From contig OZ287707.1 in NCBI GenBank assembly GCA_965649825.1, positions 310,001-374,000 of the forward strand: a stretch of 64,000 nucleotides of DNA. The letters are read 5' to 3'. The notes under the pieces were generated by a model. The model made no database searches, was not told the origin of the DNA, and saw only the letters and a list, made by a program, of their open reading frames with translations. This stretch comes from Penicillus capitatus (lineage: Eukaryota; Chlorophyta). This document shows, one piece after another, positions 1 through 12,403 of the stretch; position 1 is the first letter of the stretch; the number at the start of each line of letters is the position of its first letter. The position numbers were made by a program, and so were the translations under genes.

Positions 1-774
1 GCTACGTGCTACGACACGGTATCATCTCTAACACGCTAATGGGCTGGACGAACAGTGTGACAGATTCTTGGTCTCGGCCAAAAGAGTGACCCAAGTCGCC
101 ATGGGAAAGGACGAAACGAATGAATACACGCGTAATCTGCACCGTTTATCGCACATCCTCGAAGGAAACGTCGGTTTGATGTGCACCAACCTCTCCACTC
201 CCGAAGTACATCTCAATGTGTGACATCGTGGATCGTGGCCAAATGCTTTGTTTTGTCAGGCAGTGGAGATTTTGGAGAATTTCACAACTGCCGATTTCGC
301 CCGTGTGGGGGAAGAGGCTTCTGAAAATTTCTTCCTGAAACAGGGGCCTCTTGAGGGACCTTATGGACCGTTCCAACACACACTGGAACCCACGTTTCGC
401 AACTATGGATTACCGACGCGGCTGAACCGTGGAGCCATCGAGCTACTTCGAGACTGCGAAGTGCCTTCCTTCATCGCACTCGATGCAATTTCATCACATA
501 TGTGTCCTCAGGTGTGTCGTAAAGGACAAAAACTCGATGCCAATCAGGCCAATCTCCTGCGGCTGTTTGATAAGAAGATGTCACATTTCAGATTGCATCC
601 CATTGCGTGCTTCGATAAAGGTGGTGATCGAATGCGCAGCCGCTTATGGTTTTGTGTCACATTTCGAATGAGTGCGTTCGTTTGTGTGTTTGTGCAGAGA
701 CTTTGACGCTGTTGCCCAACTATAGACGCTGTGATTCTCCAGAGCATCGCGAAATGGAAGCGGAAGCGGCTTAG
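1..774 (+). CDS. MRTO4: MRTO4/Mrt4 ribosome assembly factor (5' partial)
   Basis: This is a homologue of Mrt4, the nucleolar P0-like protein that holds the stalk site on pre-60S ribosomal particles. An exon from about 80 to 217 reads AKRVTQVAMGKDETNEY and GNVGLMCTNLSTPEVHLN. A gt...ag intron (about 218-260) follows, then an exon with AVEILENFTTADFARVGEEA, GPLEGPYGPFQHTLEPTFR and the diagnostic GLPTRLNRGAIELL. A second intron of about 80 nt starts inside FDK. The protein then ends ETLTLLPNYRRCDSPEHREM with a TAG at 772-774. The gene runs off the left edge, so the true N-terminus is missing. At the extreme left the frame is unclear around a gtgtgacag, which may be part of another intron. Identification is from the P0/Mrt4 family pattern. 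Confidence 0.85.
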
Positions 775-913
775 AATCGATGAAGAGCAGAAGACGAAGG
801 AAGCGAACTCGATCAATGTACTAATTGTTCGGTACGGCATCATTAATGCCATCGTATCTGCTTCTTAAACTGGCGAGAACATTTCCCGTTCGCTGTAATA
901 AGCTTTGCGCTAA

Positions 914-1545
914 ATGGAAGGTCAAGATTGGAACACCGTCGTCATTCGAAAGAAAAAACCGACCGGGCAACAGGCCAAGTCGAGCAGCACCGTCAACCAA
1001 GTCTCTCACTCGCCCTTGCGCAAAACGCATCGCGACGCCGATTTGTTTAGGCTTTTCGAACGGGTCAGGCACAGACCGTAAAGAAACGTAAGCTCGCCTT
1101 AGCGAAACGGAGTACTATCAACGGTAAGCGTGTGTACGTACAGACAATGCCGGGTCGAATCGCATGTCGACGAGCGGGGCCGGGAAAAGTGCCGTGAAGC
1201 TCGAGAACGAAACCGATGAGCTGAGCCGTAATCGCACATGCCTTGTCGCTTTCTGTCCTATCATTCTTTTCCAGACGAAACGGTGAGCTCCGATTTGAAG
1301 AAGACCATTCAACAGGCACGCATCGCCAAGAAGCTGACACAATCGCAGTTGGCTCAGGTGAGCGCAGCAACTCCCTGAGATAAATGCGTCAAGGACATGT
1401 CGTTTAGGCTATTAACGAGAAGCTCCAGGTGGTGCAGGATTACGAGAGCGGTAGGGCGATACCGAACGGCCAGATCCTGAACAAGCTGTCGCGGGTGTTG
1501 GGCGTCTCTCTGTCGAACAGAGGGAAGCCGAAACCAAAGAAATGA
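914..1545 (+). CDS. MBF1: Multiprotein bridging factor 1 (MBF1/EDF1)
   Basis: A transcriptional coactivator that bridges TBP and bZIP factors and also acts at collided ribosomes. The N-terminus [20 protein letters not shown] is the MBF1 N domain. The C-terminal helix-turn-helix reads [18 protein letters not shown], then after an intron [20 protein letters not shown] and [14 protein letters not shown], ending in a basic GKPKPKK tail. Four introns are needed. One of them, 1124-1143, is only 20 nt, and removing it joins STIN to [12 protein letters not shown] in frame. The other introns are about 45-75 nt. The ATG at 914 begins the conserved N-terminus. Length and domain order are typical of the family. 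Confidence 0.9.
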
Positions 1546-1578
1546 CATGGTGGATAACTGGCAATCGCATTGTGTGTT

Positions 1579-2252
1579 TCACATACTAGCCATGTATACA
1601 GGCATGTCGACGATCATATTCAACTCCGCGTTCGCAAACACGCGTTCAAAGACTTCGTAACGGAGACCATCCTTGACATCTGCTTCCGTCAAGATCTTGT
1701 GAACGAGTGTGTCCATGTCTTCATCTGAGAGACAAGTGCCGCAGAGCTGCCGCAGGACGATCTGCAAATCGTCCCCCGATACGATTCCTAGAGAAGGTAA
1801 GTGAACATCGGTTGAGCATAAGAGTGAGCGATTGGACCGTCGCCGTCCACATCGAACAGCCGAAAGATGGACAAGGTTTTGACTTCGTGCGATGCTTTGG
1901 AGGAGAAAGGCGTCAGCAATCGACAGAACTCCATGAAATTCACACCATCAAACACCCGAACCTGCACGTCTGTTCCTCTCCTGTCCGAGGAGAGCGGTCC
2001 TCACACGATACGTTGTGCCAAAGGGTTGATGGAAAGCTCAGGGATGTTCATGAATTCGTCTGCCGTGATGTATCCCTTTCTGCCTCGATCCAAAGTGCGA
2101 AAGCGACGGTAGAGGGCACTGATTTCGTCGTGTGAATCTGCACACAGTCATCGACGGTAGTTGCCGTCGCTGTCGAAGCTAGGCAGATTACAGACGCCGC
2201 CACAATAGGCGCGGACTTCTTCGACGTCGTTTTGCGTCAGTCCATAGCTCAT
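1579..2252 (-). CDS. Calcineurin B-like EF-hand protein
   Basis: A small EF-hand protein closest to calcineurin regulatory subunit B (or the related CIB family). It would bind Ca2+ and regulate a phosphatase or other partner. Exons read from the ATG at 2252: MSYGLTQNDVEEVRAYCGG, then HDEISALYRRFRTLDRGRKG, ITADEFMNIPELSINPLAQR, VNFMEFCRLLTPFSSKASHE and DVDGDGIVSGDDLQIVLRQL. It ends at 1579 after YEVFERVFANAELNMIVDMP. Three introns of about 50-60 nt separate them. Only the third EF loop (DVDGDGIVSGDD) has all ligand positions. The second loop is almost entirely missing (VFDGVNFMEF) and the fourth is reduced, so Ca2+ binding is probably weaker than in canonical CNB. Confidence 0.75.
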
Positions 2253-2442
2253 GACCTGATATACGTGATCCGCCGTGGCCGCGTTCGAGCGGTGGTGGAG
2301 AGACGCACTTGGCCCATATGATAGCTTCGGAAGGTGATGTGACCCGTCATGTGAAAACGGTGATTTTATCAAAGGGACTGCTGAGCCAATTCCTAACGAA
2401 TTCATCTTCGGCAACTGCATCCGCTTATCCGAGACAACAGCG

Positions 2443-3393
2443 ATGAGTCTCTTCGGGTAAGTCGTTCTCTCCGTCGCAACCGTCAGCGAGCTTCGCTTCT
2501 CTATCTGCACGAAAGACTGGTCGGTTATTGACGCGTGGACTGACTCCTTTTTCTTTCAGAAACGGAAAGACGTTTCGTCCGAAGCGCAGTACTCCAGTCG
2601 GCAGCAAAGTGACATCCGCCGTTACGTGTTGTTTCCAACGCATGTTTTTCATTGGTGTAGGGTGTTCAACTAAAGCGCCACATAGATGCGACATTAGGCA
2701 GTGGAAACCTGAAGGAAGCTGTCCGACTTCCTGTTGGCGAAAAAGTATGATGTGACAGGCAAGGTTTTGGTGTGATATGAGTGAGATGTGCAGGAGGATG
2801 AGTGGCTGGCTGTCAACACTGTTGATTTTTACAATGCCATTAGCGTGTTGTATGGCGCCTTAGAAGAATTTTGTACAGAAAAGACGTGTCCAGTGATGAA
2901 AGCTGGCCGAAAAGTGCGTCCATCTCGTACTCGTGCATCTGTCACGTCATACTCTCGATTGTCCAGTATGAATATTTGTGGGCCGACGGCGTTAAGTACA
3001 ATAAACCGGTTCGACTGTCCGCTCCTCAGTACATGGAAAAACTCTTCGATTGGGTCGAAGCACAGGTCCTGTCCAACCTCTTCTCTCTGCCAAACCCCAA
3101 ACCCACTCCTCTGTTTGTTTGTGCAGATGGACGATCCTCGCCTGTTCCCAACAGAACTGGGCCAAACATTTCCTCCAGGATTCAGAGAGGTCATCAGACG
3201 TATCTTCAAACGGCTCTTCCGAGTCTATGCCCACATCTACCACTCGCACTTCAGAAGCATCGTGGCGTTGAATGTGGAGGCACATCTGAACACCTGTTTC
3301 AAACACTTCATTTACTTCACCAAACAGTTTGGACTGATCGACGAGAAGGAATTGGCTCCACTGAAAGAACTGATTGCACAATTTATCCACTAG
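2443..3393 (+). CDS. MOB1: MOB1 kinase activator
   Basis: MOB1 is the coactivator of NDR/LATS kinases in mitotic exit, cytokinesis and Hippo-type signalling. Five exons were assembled: MSLFG, then NGKTFRPKRSTPVGSK, LKRHIDATLGSGNLKEAV, EDEWLAVNTVDFYNAISVLY with FCTEKTCPVMKAGRK, YEYLWADGVKYNKPVRLSAP, and a last exon MDDPRLFPTELGQTFPPGF. The last exon contains the hallmark FKRLFRVYAHIYHSHF and HLNTCFKHFIYFTKQFGLID. The zinc-binding Cys and His residues of the family (FCTEKTC and HIYHSH) are present. Length is normal. It lies between the divergent CNB-like gene and an unknown gene. Confidence 0.93.
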
Positions 3394-3728
3394 ATGACCG
3401 CGACTGGATGGGTGGTGATGTAGAAGTCTGTCAGACCATGTGCGGCTGTCGTCTCGTTATCAAAGGCCCCACAGAGGACATAACTATGAGTAAAAAATAA
3501 GGGCCTTGAAAATTCTCTTGCATGCAGGCACAACATGTGTGCCGAGAGATTCATTTTCTAGACCAATGCATCACTTCTCCCTTTCCGTAGCAATCGGAAC
3601 TGTCTGATTGTCGAACCATCCCTCTTTAATCTTCCCATTCACAACATTGTGTGACGCCCTGCTCTATATGTTGTCTCATGAGGTGTTGTTGTTCAAGGCA
3701 CGTTTGATGTGAGATCTCTGTTAACAAA

Positions 3729-4384
3729 ATGGGACCATTCTGTTTCAAACGCCATCGTCGAATGCTGCATCTCAGTCGATGCCCTCCACCAAACATACCA
3801 CCACACTTCTCGCGCCGCCTCTTCGCCATTCTCGTCAACTTTAACGTGGATCCCAATGCGCTCTACGAAGAGACTGTCTTTGTACGGCGTAAGCTTCAGA
3901 AAGCTGTGGAAGAGACCAAGTTCATAGGACAGCGAGCGCGTCTGGACGCTGCACACGAAGCTCAGGAAGACATGCCGTTTCAACTCTTTCGTCTAAAATA
4001 CGAGGTGCTGAGCAAACGCAAACTCGATCGAGCGTTCTTGGCCTACGAGCAACTCGAACAACGTCTCATGCTGCCCAAACATGTTCCAAGGGTGGACACC
4101 GATGCTCACCACATCTCCCATCTCATCTAAAGTCCTTCTGATCGCAGGACCTCAGAGAGTTCTATTTAGAGAAGGGCCGGTTTGATAACGCGCACGTGCG
4201 TCAAGTCATGAACATGTTGACGAGCTGCTGCTCGGATTTCCAAGAGGTGGTGATGCAGACGTGGATGTGGCGGGAGCGGCTGCATCGAGATATCTCTATG
4301 AACAGACGTTTCTTGGAGAAGCATGGAATCGATGTAATGGATATCGAATGGAATGAGGTGTTGCATTGGGGATACACAGAATGA
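3729..4384 (+). CDS. Uncharacterised helical protein
   Basis: I do not recognise this gene. One exon from the ATG at 3729 encodes a basic N-terminus (MGPFCFKRHRRMLHLSRCPP) that could be an organelle presequence, then a long charged helical stretch with FVRRKLQKAVEETKFIGQRA and LSKRKLDRAFLAYEQLEQRL. A 64-nt gt...ag intron (about 4084-4147) leads to DLREFYLEKGRFDNAHVRQV, DFQEVVMQTWMWRERLHRDI and a tail EWNEVLHWGYTE ending at 4384. The reading frame, splice phases and amphipathic helical character suggest a real protein of about 195 residues. Function unknown. Confidence 0.6.
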
Positions 4385-4679
4385 GAGCAATCTCAAACGT
4401 CACCCATCCAGTCGGATCTAACAGAACGGAGGGAAACGCGCAAAGAAGGATGACACTGGGATCGTCCGTCGACACAGCCAAGCCGTACAAAACCATCTCC
4501 TATCGCAGTTTCGCGGCAGCTTCGCCTTTTGGACGGACGCGATGCCAAGCGTTGGATTTTCAGACATGTTCACAGAGTGACGTTGAATGGTGACTGTAGT
4601 AAACATTTGAATGCGTCGGTGGGCGGGAGGGAGGACACAACAGAACGTTGAGATGCAGCAGTCCCATCATTTAGCAATG

Positions 4680-7260
4680 TTAGAGGATGTTCTGTTCTGT
4701 AATGAAACGTCGCACAGCTGTGGTGACGTCTTCTTTCTTCGTGAGCAAGGCAGCATCCAAAAACTGATGTGCTCTCAACGATGTTACGCGATGTCTCTGA
4801 GCCACACGCAGCGCTGCAGACACACGCTGAGAAGGGAACCCGAGTGCGCACAGAGATGACCTTTGATCACTTTGCCATGTCGCAGAAGAGTGGTGCAGTA
4901 CTGATCCATGGCATTCGATTCGTTCCATTTTGCATCGCGCACGGCACAACGGCCGAAAGCATCGAGTCCAAGTTCAAGATATATCCCGTGAGGGCTCACT
5001 CTCTCCAAGTGCTGAGCCACCTCGACGGTCTGTGCATCTTTGCATCCATTCAACAGCTGCTGTAACTGAACAGCCATACGGTCCGTCTGTCATCCATGCC
5101 GTTCGACAGAATGCCCTGACCTGAAAGAACTTCTTCTGTCGGATGAGAACGTCTGTCCACACAACGTAGGCAGAAGGATCGAGGGAGAGCTTCTTGCGAT
5201 CGACGCTTCGCATAAACTCCATGAGACACATCTCCAGATGATCCGGCTCGACGACGTCTTCGCTGAGGAGGAACTTAAAAACGTCTGCAATGACTTCTTT
5301 GGATTTGAGCATGGGCGTCTGCAGCTTCAGTGCGGCTGGAGTGATCTTGTCAGCGTTGGGTGGATAGACGGTCTCAGAGCCGTCGTAGTGTAACATACTG
5401 AACACTTCACGCATCACATGGACGCTGTGGTGTTGACGGATGACAGAACGGAGAGTAGAGACCAGTAGATGACGTGGATGGGCTGTGGGTATCCATGCCA
5501 CACGACGACGGTTGAGGAATCCAATCAACGGAGCCGGTTCGGAATATGATGTGACCACTCCTTCCAGATCCAACTGAAGGGTCACATCAAAAGAGTGAGA
5601 GATGTACTGGAAGATGGACAGACTTGGAAGCGATAGATGTTGCCGTTGTCGTCGATAACGACATCCGGTTGAAAGAATCGCCAATCGCCGTTGAAAGATT
5701 TAATGTTTTGGAGTTTGGCTGGTGACGAAGGTGTGGCCTCGGATGGCACAGAAGATTCGCCTGAAGTACTGGGTCCATCTGTCACACGAAACATCTCACC
5801 TGTTCACACACATCCTGGATCGGATAGACAGTGACTTGGAAGAAGGTACCGGAGACAGGAAGGGGACTGCCGATGGGCAGAGAACTCGGCGATGCGAGAT
5901 CGTATATGGCAACAACGGAGGAATTCGTGTGTTGCACCAACAGGACGTTGTCAACGGTGTTGAAATACAAAACATCGTTGCACATATCGTACTCCCTCGC
6001 CAACATCATCGTATCCCTGCAACAGCCGTTCCACGAAGATCTGCACGGATTGGATGTCTTCTCACATAAAAATGAGATAGAATCTGAGACGACTGTTTCT
6101 TCGATCGATGTGACAGAAGAACACGCGATTGTATAACCTGGAGCGCGACATCTCAGTTGATGCAGATGGATGGCTGATGACCTGAGGAGGACAATGTCTC
6201 GGGAGCTGACGAAAACGGGTGGCGGTCGAGGACTCGCGTTCATGCTCATCACTGCATCGAGATCTTGACTCGCAGAAGATGGAAATGGGGCCAGTTCTGT
6301 GACTGGGAGTTTGATCATCTGTTTAATGGTGAACTGATATCCCGTCACTCTACTGCCGCTTTGGCCCGTTCCCATGAGTAAGACCCGTGTTGCATATGTA
6401 TAGATATACCACCTACAACAATACATATTCAACGATCTACATGATGTGACAGGTCACACTTGATGGTATGCCGAATGCGTTCTGTCATCTTTAGACCCTC
6501 TCGTTTTTCGGACGTGAAATTGTAGAACTCAATGGCGGAATCCGTCACCATGATCAAATCATAATCCACAGATTCCACAAAGAAACATCCCAAGATGTCT
6601 CTCTTGCGATTTGAGCATCCCTAAACAGACATCACTCTTTCACAACTATCCTTTTGAAGACACAATAGAGTGACCTGGACAAAGAGATTCCCTGTGGCTC
6701 TGTCAACAAACTGAATGAGTTTGTTGGAACGGTGGATGGCTAGTGTCTTGCAATCGAGAGAGATCTGCACCGAGATGTACTGGTCGACACTGTCCACATG
6801 GACCTCCCAAGTCTTGCGATTGAGATGCGGATCAAATCCATCTTCTATATCACAAGAGTGACCCCCGACAGAAAAGAGTGACATAGAAAGCTGACCGGTT
6901 GGAAGGTCATAAGCTTCGATTCGGTCACGTCGAGGGACAAGAATGAGACGTGTCGCGTCGTCGAAGAAAAGTCGCTGCTCGGAATGGAAGCCGTCGATGT
7001 GTCCTTGACTGCACATACGCACACAGGCGACGGACGAGCTCGTCATCTTGGCAAGCCTCTTGACAATCTCTCAGCGTCGAGACGTTGACAACGGTACGAC
7101 AGTGAAGAAGGATGATGAAGACATCTCCCGCGCGCAGTTGTTTTCGACAGCAGCCGTCGATTCGACTGCGCACGGCGAGATTTGCCAATCGCCATCGTCC
7201 ACGATACCTCGTGCGCACACGGGCAACCGAAGTCTCATCAAACGTACCGTCATCGTCCAT
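4680..7260 (-). CDS. RMC1: RMC1-like subunit of the Mon1-Ccz1 Rab7 GEF (Mic1 domain)
   Basis: A homologue of RMC1 (C18orf8/Mic1), which with Mon1-Ccz1 activates Rab7 on late endosomes and lysosomes. The N-terminal beta-propeller part contains RLFFDDATRLILVPRRDRIE, CKTLAIHRSNKLIQFVDRAT and VLYFNTVDNVLLVQHTNSSV. The C-terminal Mic1 helical part contains NADKITPAALKLQTPMLKSK, FLLSEDVVEPDHLEMCLMEF and, at the end, AHQFLDAALLTKKEDVTTAV, matching the family's conserved ARKFLDAA terminus. At least seven short introns are needed. The first in-frame ATG of the first exon is at 7260 (MDDDGTFDETSV). It is head to head with adenylosuccinate lyase with a spacer of only a few tens of bases. Confidence 0.78.
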
Positions 7261-7282
7261 CAACAACGCTCTAGTACTTAAG

Positions 7283-9168
<1,886 letters not shown>

Positions 9169-9186
9169 CAATTGTGCTCAATGCCA

Positions 9187-9916
9187 TCATGAATGCGATT
9201 GGAGATATTGAACGAGGGCATCAATAGTGATGATTTTTAGACCGTATTGACGGGCAAATTTAAAGAGCTGCGGTGTGCGAGCCATCGACCCGTCTAATCG
9301 ATTGACGATCTCACACAGTACTCCTGCAGGACGACATCCGGCCAGCCGCGCCAAATCCACACTCGCTTCTGTATGGCCACGTCTTGTCAACACACCTCCA
9401 TCCGAATACCTGTCGCATCATCATCGCATGACGGATAGCACAGCGAGGGCGTTGCCTGAGAGGGAAGATGTGACCGGGGCGTCTAAAATCGGATGCTTGA
9501 CTGGTGGCATCTGCCAAGGCATTGAGCGTTTTGGCCCGATCCCCTGCCGATATCCCCGTCGTCGTGCCCTTTCGCAGATCGACCGTGACTGTAAAGGCCG
9601 TGCATTTGGCGTCGGTATTCTGCGAAGGCGGCACCATGAGTGGCAACTGTAGTCGATCCAGATCTTCTCCCTTCATTCCGACGCACACGACGCCGCTCGT
9701 ATTCTCCACCATGAACGCAATGCTCTCCGTTGTCACCAAATCTGCTGCGGCAACGAGATCTCCTTCGTTCTCTCGACTTTCGTCATCCAACACCACGACA
9801 AAGCGTCCGGCGGCGATTTCTTCGATGGCGGATTCGATGGTGTCAAAACGCAATTCGCTTGACCGTGGGCTCTCCAGTATGGACCCATGACTTAATGCCT
9901 TATCGGAAATGAGCAT
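9187..9916 (-). CDS. RIBB: 3,4-dihydroxy-2-butanone 4-phosphate synthase (RibB)
   Basis: Makes the four-carbon unit of riboflavin from ribulose 5-phosphate. The protein reads [20 protein letters not shown], then the acidic metal/substrate motif [50 protein letters not shown] and GHIFPLR. After an intron it continues [20 protein letters not shown] and [20 protein letters not shown]. It stands alone, with no GTP cyclohydrolase II fusion. The intron at 9410-9455 begins with gc rather than gt, and the join keeps the family sequence PLR[13 protein letters not shown]. The first ATG in frame is at 9916, but the frame is open to beyond 10025, so an upstream exon with a targeting peptide is likely. 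Confidence 0.88.
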
Positions 9917-10059
9917 AGGGGAGGCATGATCCAAACCGACCTCTGCTGTAAGAGAACCCAAAGGAGACCTCCCGTTTGGCGACACCGATGCCGTTTCCCG
10001 ATCACACGTCAGCTCACTGGCATTCGGTGATGTGACGTGTGCCTTGGCTACTCTTGTTG

Positions 10060-10400
10060 CCCATGCTTTCCTGACCTTCAGTTAAGATCTTGCGAGTTAA
10101 GGCACTGCAAAGCATGTGTACGTACAGAGCTTCGTGTTGAGGGTCGTGGACACGAGACATGCACACGTCCCACAAAGATGCCGTTTGTGCTCGTCATGAC
10201 TGATACGCCGTGTGTTGGTATGTGCGTCTACAACAAAGCCTCGCTCGACGACAACCACACGGTCAACACTCAAACCAAGAATTCGCTTCGGAAATAAAGA
10301 ATGAAGATTTCAAACGTCGAACGGCGATGCGCACCGAATATCGTATGGCGTCCGTCACAAAGAAATGATGAGAGTGTACGGCATCGCCATCGACGGACGG
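10060..10400. other. Gap with no supportable gene
   Basis: Between RibB and the small membrane ORF both strands have short open stretches, such as a 76-codon plus-strand frame ending near 10297. None shows family similarity or consistent splice joins. Part of it may hold the 5' exon of RibB. Confidence 0.4.
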
Positions 10401-10406
10401 GTTCGA

Positions 10407-10646
10407 TCACTCACCGCTCGACATCGATTGTCTGCGGGGCAGAACCCGTTCGATGCTGCGTTTGAGTAATAGAACAACAAAGAGTAACGAAAAGAGTGAG
10501 AAAAGAAAGCCGAAGCAACAGACGAGTAGGCCGATGTTGAGGACGGACGGTAAATGCTCGCTGTCTTCGCTTCGATAGCGCATCCAGCTCTCGTGCGGAA
10601 CCTGTCGTAGTGATCGCTTCCGTCTGAAAAGGCCACGTCGTTTCAT
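10407..10646 (-). CDS. Small single-pass membrane protein (hypothetical)
   Basis: An intronless 79-codon ORF from the ATG at 10646 with a basic N-terminus (MKRRGLFRRKRSLRQVPHES), a strong hydrophobic segment of about 30 residues (LLVCCFGFLFSLFSLLFVVL followed by LLK), and a basic tail. The topology is clear but the family is not recognised. Its first codons lie in the segment duplicated at 25.35 kb, where the same FRRKR N-terminus is followed by unrelated sequence. It may therefore be a chance ORF made by the duplication. Confidence 0.35.
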   Translation of the reverse strand: MKRRGLFRRKRSLRQVPHESWMRYRSEDSEHLPSVLNIGLLVCCFGFLFSLFSLLFVVLLLKRSIERVLPRRQSMSSGE

Positions 10647-11044
10647 ATTCCTTCGTCGTTTCGCGATACCTACCGGCTGAAACACAGCGGACAGGGACGT
10701 GCGCAGCGCATGGGCGTCTGGGGTGGGGATATGGCGTCGAGCATGGATGACGTCGTAGGCGCCGCTTCGAAGAGAGAGTTATGACGTATGCGATAGGTCA
10801 GATGCATTGGCAACGGTCCGAAAAGCCGCATTCAAAGTCTGTCGTACAAGGCATATGCGTCGCTCTTTGTTGTGCCGTCGGGGGGTTTCTCGCGGACCTC
10901 TACTTCTGCGAAGGAGACGACGCATTGTGTGTCGTCATGTGGTGATGCACCGAAGAGAGGGACTGTCATCGCGGTCTTATCGTTCGGGAGACGGTCGACC
11001 GAAGACGACTGTCGAAAAGGTGTTCAGCAGCACATCGACTGTGA
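10615..11044. repeat. Segmental duplication, copy 1 (partner 25354-25761)
   Basis: About 430 bp nearly identical to 25354-25761. Shared landmarks are the cttccgtctgaaaaggccac block, gcgtctggggtggggatatg, the block around the plus-strand start codon (10855 here, 25577 in copy 2), and cggtcttatcgttcgggaga. The copies differ by small indels in simple runs. Similarity ends at 11044 after atcgactgtga. Confidence 0.9.
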
Positions 11045-11097
11045 AAACTGCGAGTGTTGTTGCATACCCAAACGTTAGTAAACGAGCTCATTATTAG
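10855..11097 (+). pseudogene. Orphan copy of the N-terminal exon of the mTERF-like gene
   Basis: An 81-codon frame starting MRRSLLCRRGVSRGPLLLRR. It matches the N-terminus of the intact gene at 25577 (MRRSLLCRRGISRGPLRWRR) but loses similarity after EKVFSSTSTV and stops at 11097. None of the downstream mTERF-like repeats follow. The Arg/Ser-rich, acid-poor composition is compatible with an organelle presequence. Interpreted as a duplicated promoter plus first exon without a gene body. Confidence 0.6.
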
Positions 11098-11099
11098 AA

Positions 11100-11640
11100 G
11101 CTACGGCTTAACACGACACCGATATTTGGACGCACGCACGTTGAGAAAGAAGCTATGCGAAACATAGCAACCTCCATTACTGTCTCGTTGTCGATGAACG
11201 AACACACACATCAACGAAAAACCTTAAAACAGAATGGTGACCTAAACAACGCAATTATTCCCCTTTCATAGTGTTAGAGGCTCTGATGTGACATGTAGTA
11301 GGTTTTGATGTGGCTGTTTGTTCCCTTATACAGTCGGGCATGCCTTCATTACGTTCATTTTGTCTGACGCTTACTCACTATCGATTTGGTTTATACAGGA
11401 TCGCCACCGTCTTGACAGAGAACATGCCAGGTACACTCGACAAAGCCCAATCTGCGCGCAAGACTGCTTCAATGGTCACCTATCTTCTTGACCTCTTCCG
11501 AGAAGCCTTTGATCAACTCCCCGTATCGCGGTCGACCTTCTGCTTCGCATCGTCTGGTTTCTTGAAACTCACCATCTGTTCTTCTCGAGCCCGCGTGCTC
11601 CGAAGATTATATCGGCGATTAACCTCTCGCACTCTTGTTA
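11100..11640. other. Gap with no supportable gene
   Basis: AT-richer spacer containing short open frames, such as one of 114 codons starting 11310. No recognisable protein, tRNA or repeat is seen. Confidence 0.4.
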
Positions 11641-11677
11641 GTTCATCTTCGTAAGACCAGCTCGGCCTACAGCGGCG

Positions 11678-11903
11678 GCGTCGCTCAACCACAGACTGGG
11701 AAACACGGCGAGGCAGAGGAGCTCTACACCAAGAGCCTCACTCTTCGGGAGAAGTACCTGGGCCATCGCAACACCGAAGTCGCTTCCAGTCTGATCAGTC
11801 TGGCGGCCGTCAAGGTCCTGCTGAGTCACTACGAGGATGCGCGAGGCCTCTACAGTCGAGCCCTGACGATGTTAAAAGACATCATCGGCGAAGATCACCG
11901 ATC
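11678..11903 (+). pseudogene. Detached copy of the NLR TPR exon
   Basis: About 226 bp nearly identical to 19033-19258 of the NB-ARC-TPR gene. It encodes the tetratricopeptide stretch GKHGEAEELYTKSLTLREKY, GHRNTEVASSLISLAAVKVL and YEDARGLYSRALTMLKDIIG. Differences are scattered substitutions plus a deletion near the start (gggaaacacggcgag versus ggaaaacacagcgag). Similarity stops abruptly after GEDH. No NB-ARC or start codon accompanies it, so it is a truncated duplicate. Confidence 0.85.
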
Positions 11904-12169
11904 TGCGAGTCCTTTTAAACCCTGTTGTATAGAGAGACTGATTATAACAAACGTCCACATGGACGATTAATCTCACTCTTCTTGCCTGTAATGCATCGAC
12001 GCGGGGCGTCTCACAGACCACGACATTTCTAAATAAATGTATTACATTACGTTACATTAAGATGTGCAGAACAAGCATGACATGACAACAAACAAACGGT
12101 TGTAATGCGTGACAGATTACAACCGTTTTTTGTCGTCAGTACATCGACGGTTGTCGGAAACGTACAACC

Positions 12170-12330
12170 GCAACACATGTACACCACGCGCTGTACATCG
12201 GCGCAATACTGTCGCGGAAGTGCGACGGATAAGTGGAGCGCCGCGACATGACAGTATTGCGCGTCGCGTACATCGGCACAATACCATCGTGGCATCGCGC
12301 CAGAACGCGCAGATACCATTATGGCTAGTA
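12170..12330. repeat. GC-rich hairpin cluster A
   Basis: Several inverted-repeat units built on tacatcggcgcaatactgtcg and its complement gacagtattgcgc. The same units recur in clusters B (12835-13060) and C (20290-20600). The cluster lies just upstream of the first element ORF. Confidence 0.75.
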
Positions 12331-12345
12331 TTTTGGGTTTTGTTT

Positions 12346-12376
12346 GTTTGTTTTCTTTGTTAAAAAGAAAACAAAC
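12346..12376. repeat. AT-rich hairpin upstream of element ORF, copy 1
   Basis: Perfect 10-bp inverted repeat gtttgttttc / gaaaacaaac around an 11-nt loop, ending 27 nt before the ATG at 12404. The same hairpin is at the same distance before the other two copies of the ORF. Confidence 0.85.
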
Positions 12377-12403
12377 CAAAAAGATCCTTTATACACTGAT
12401 ACC

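Noticed and set aside
544-852. 102-codon minus-strand frame opposite MRTO4
   Set aside because: Antisense shadow of the real coding exons; no family features.
12047-12379. 110-codon minus-strand frame through hairpin cluster A
   Set aside because: Consists of translated inverted repeats (repeated CADV/YCR units), a by-product of the palindromes.
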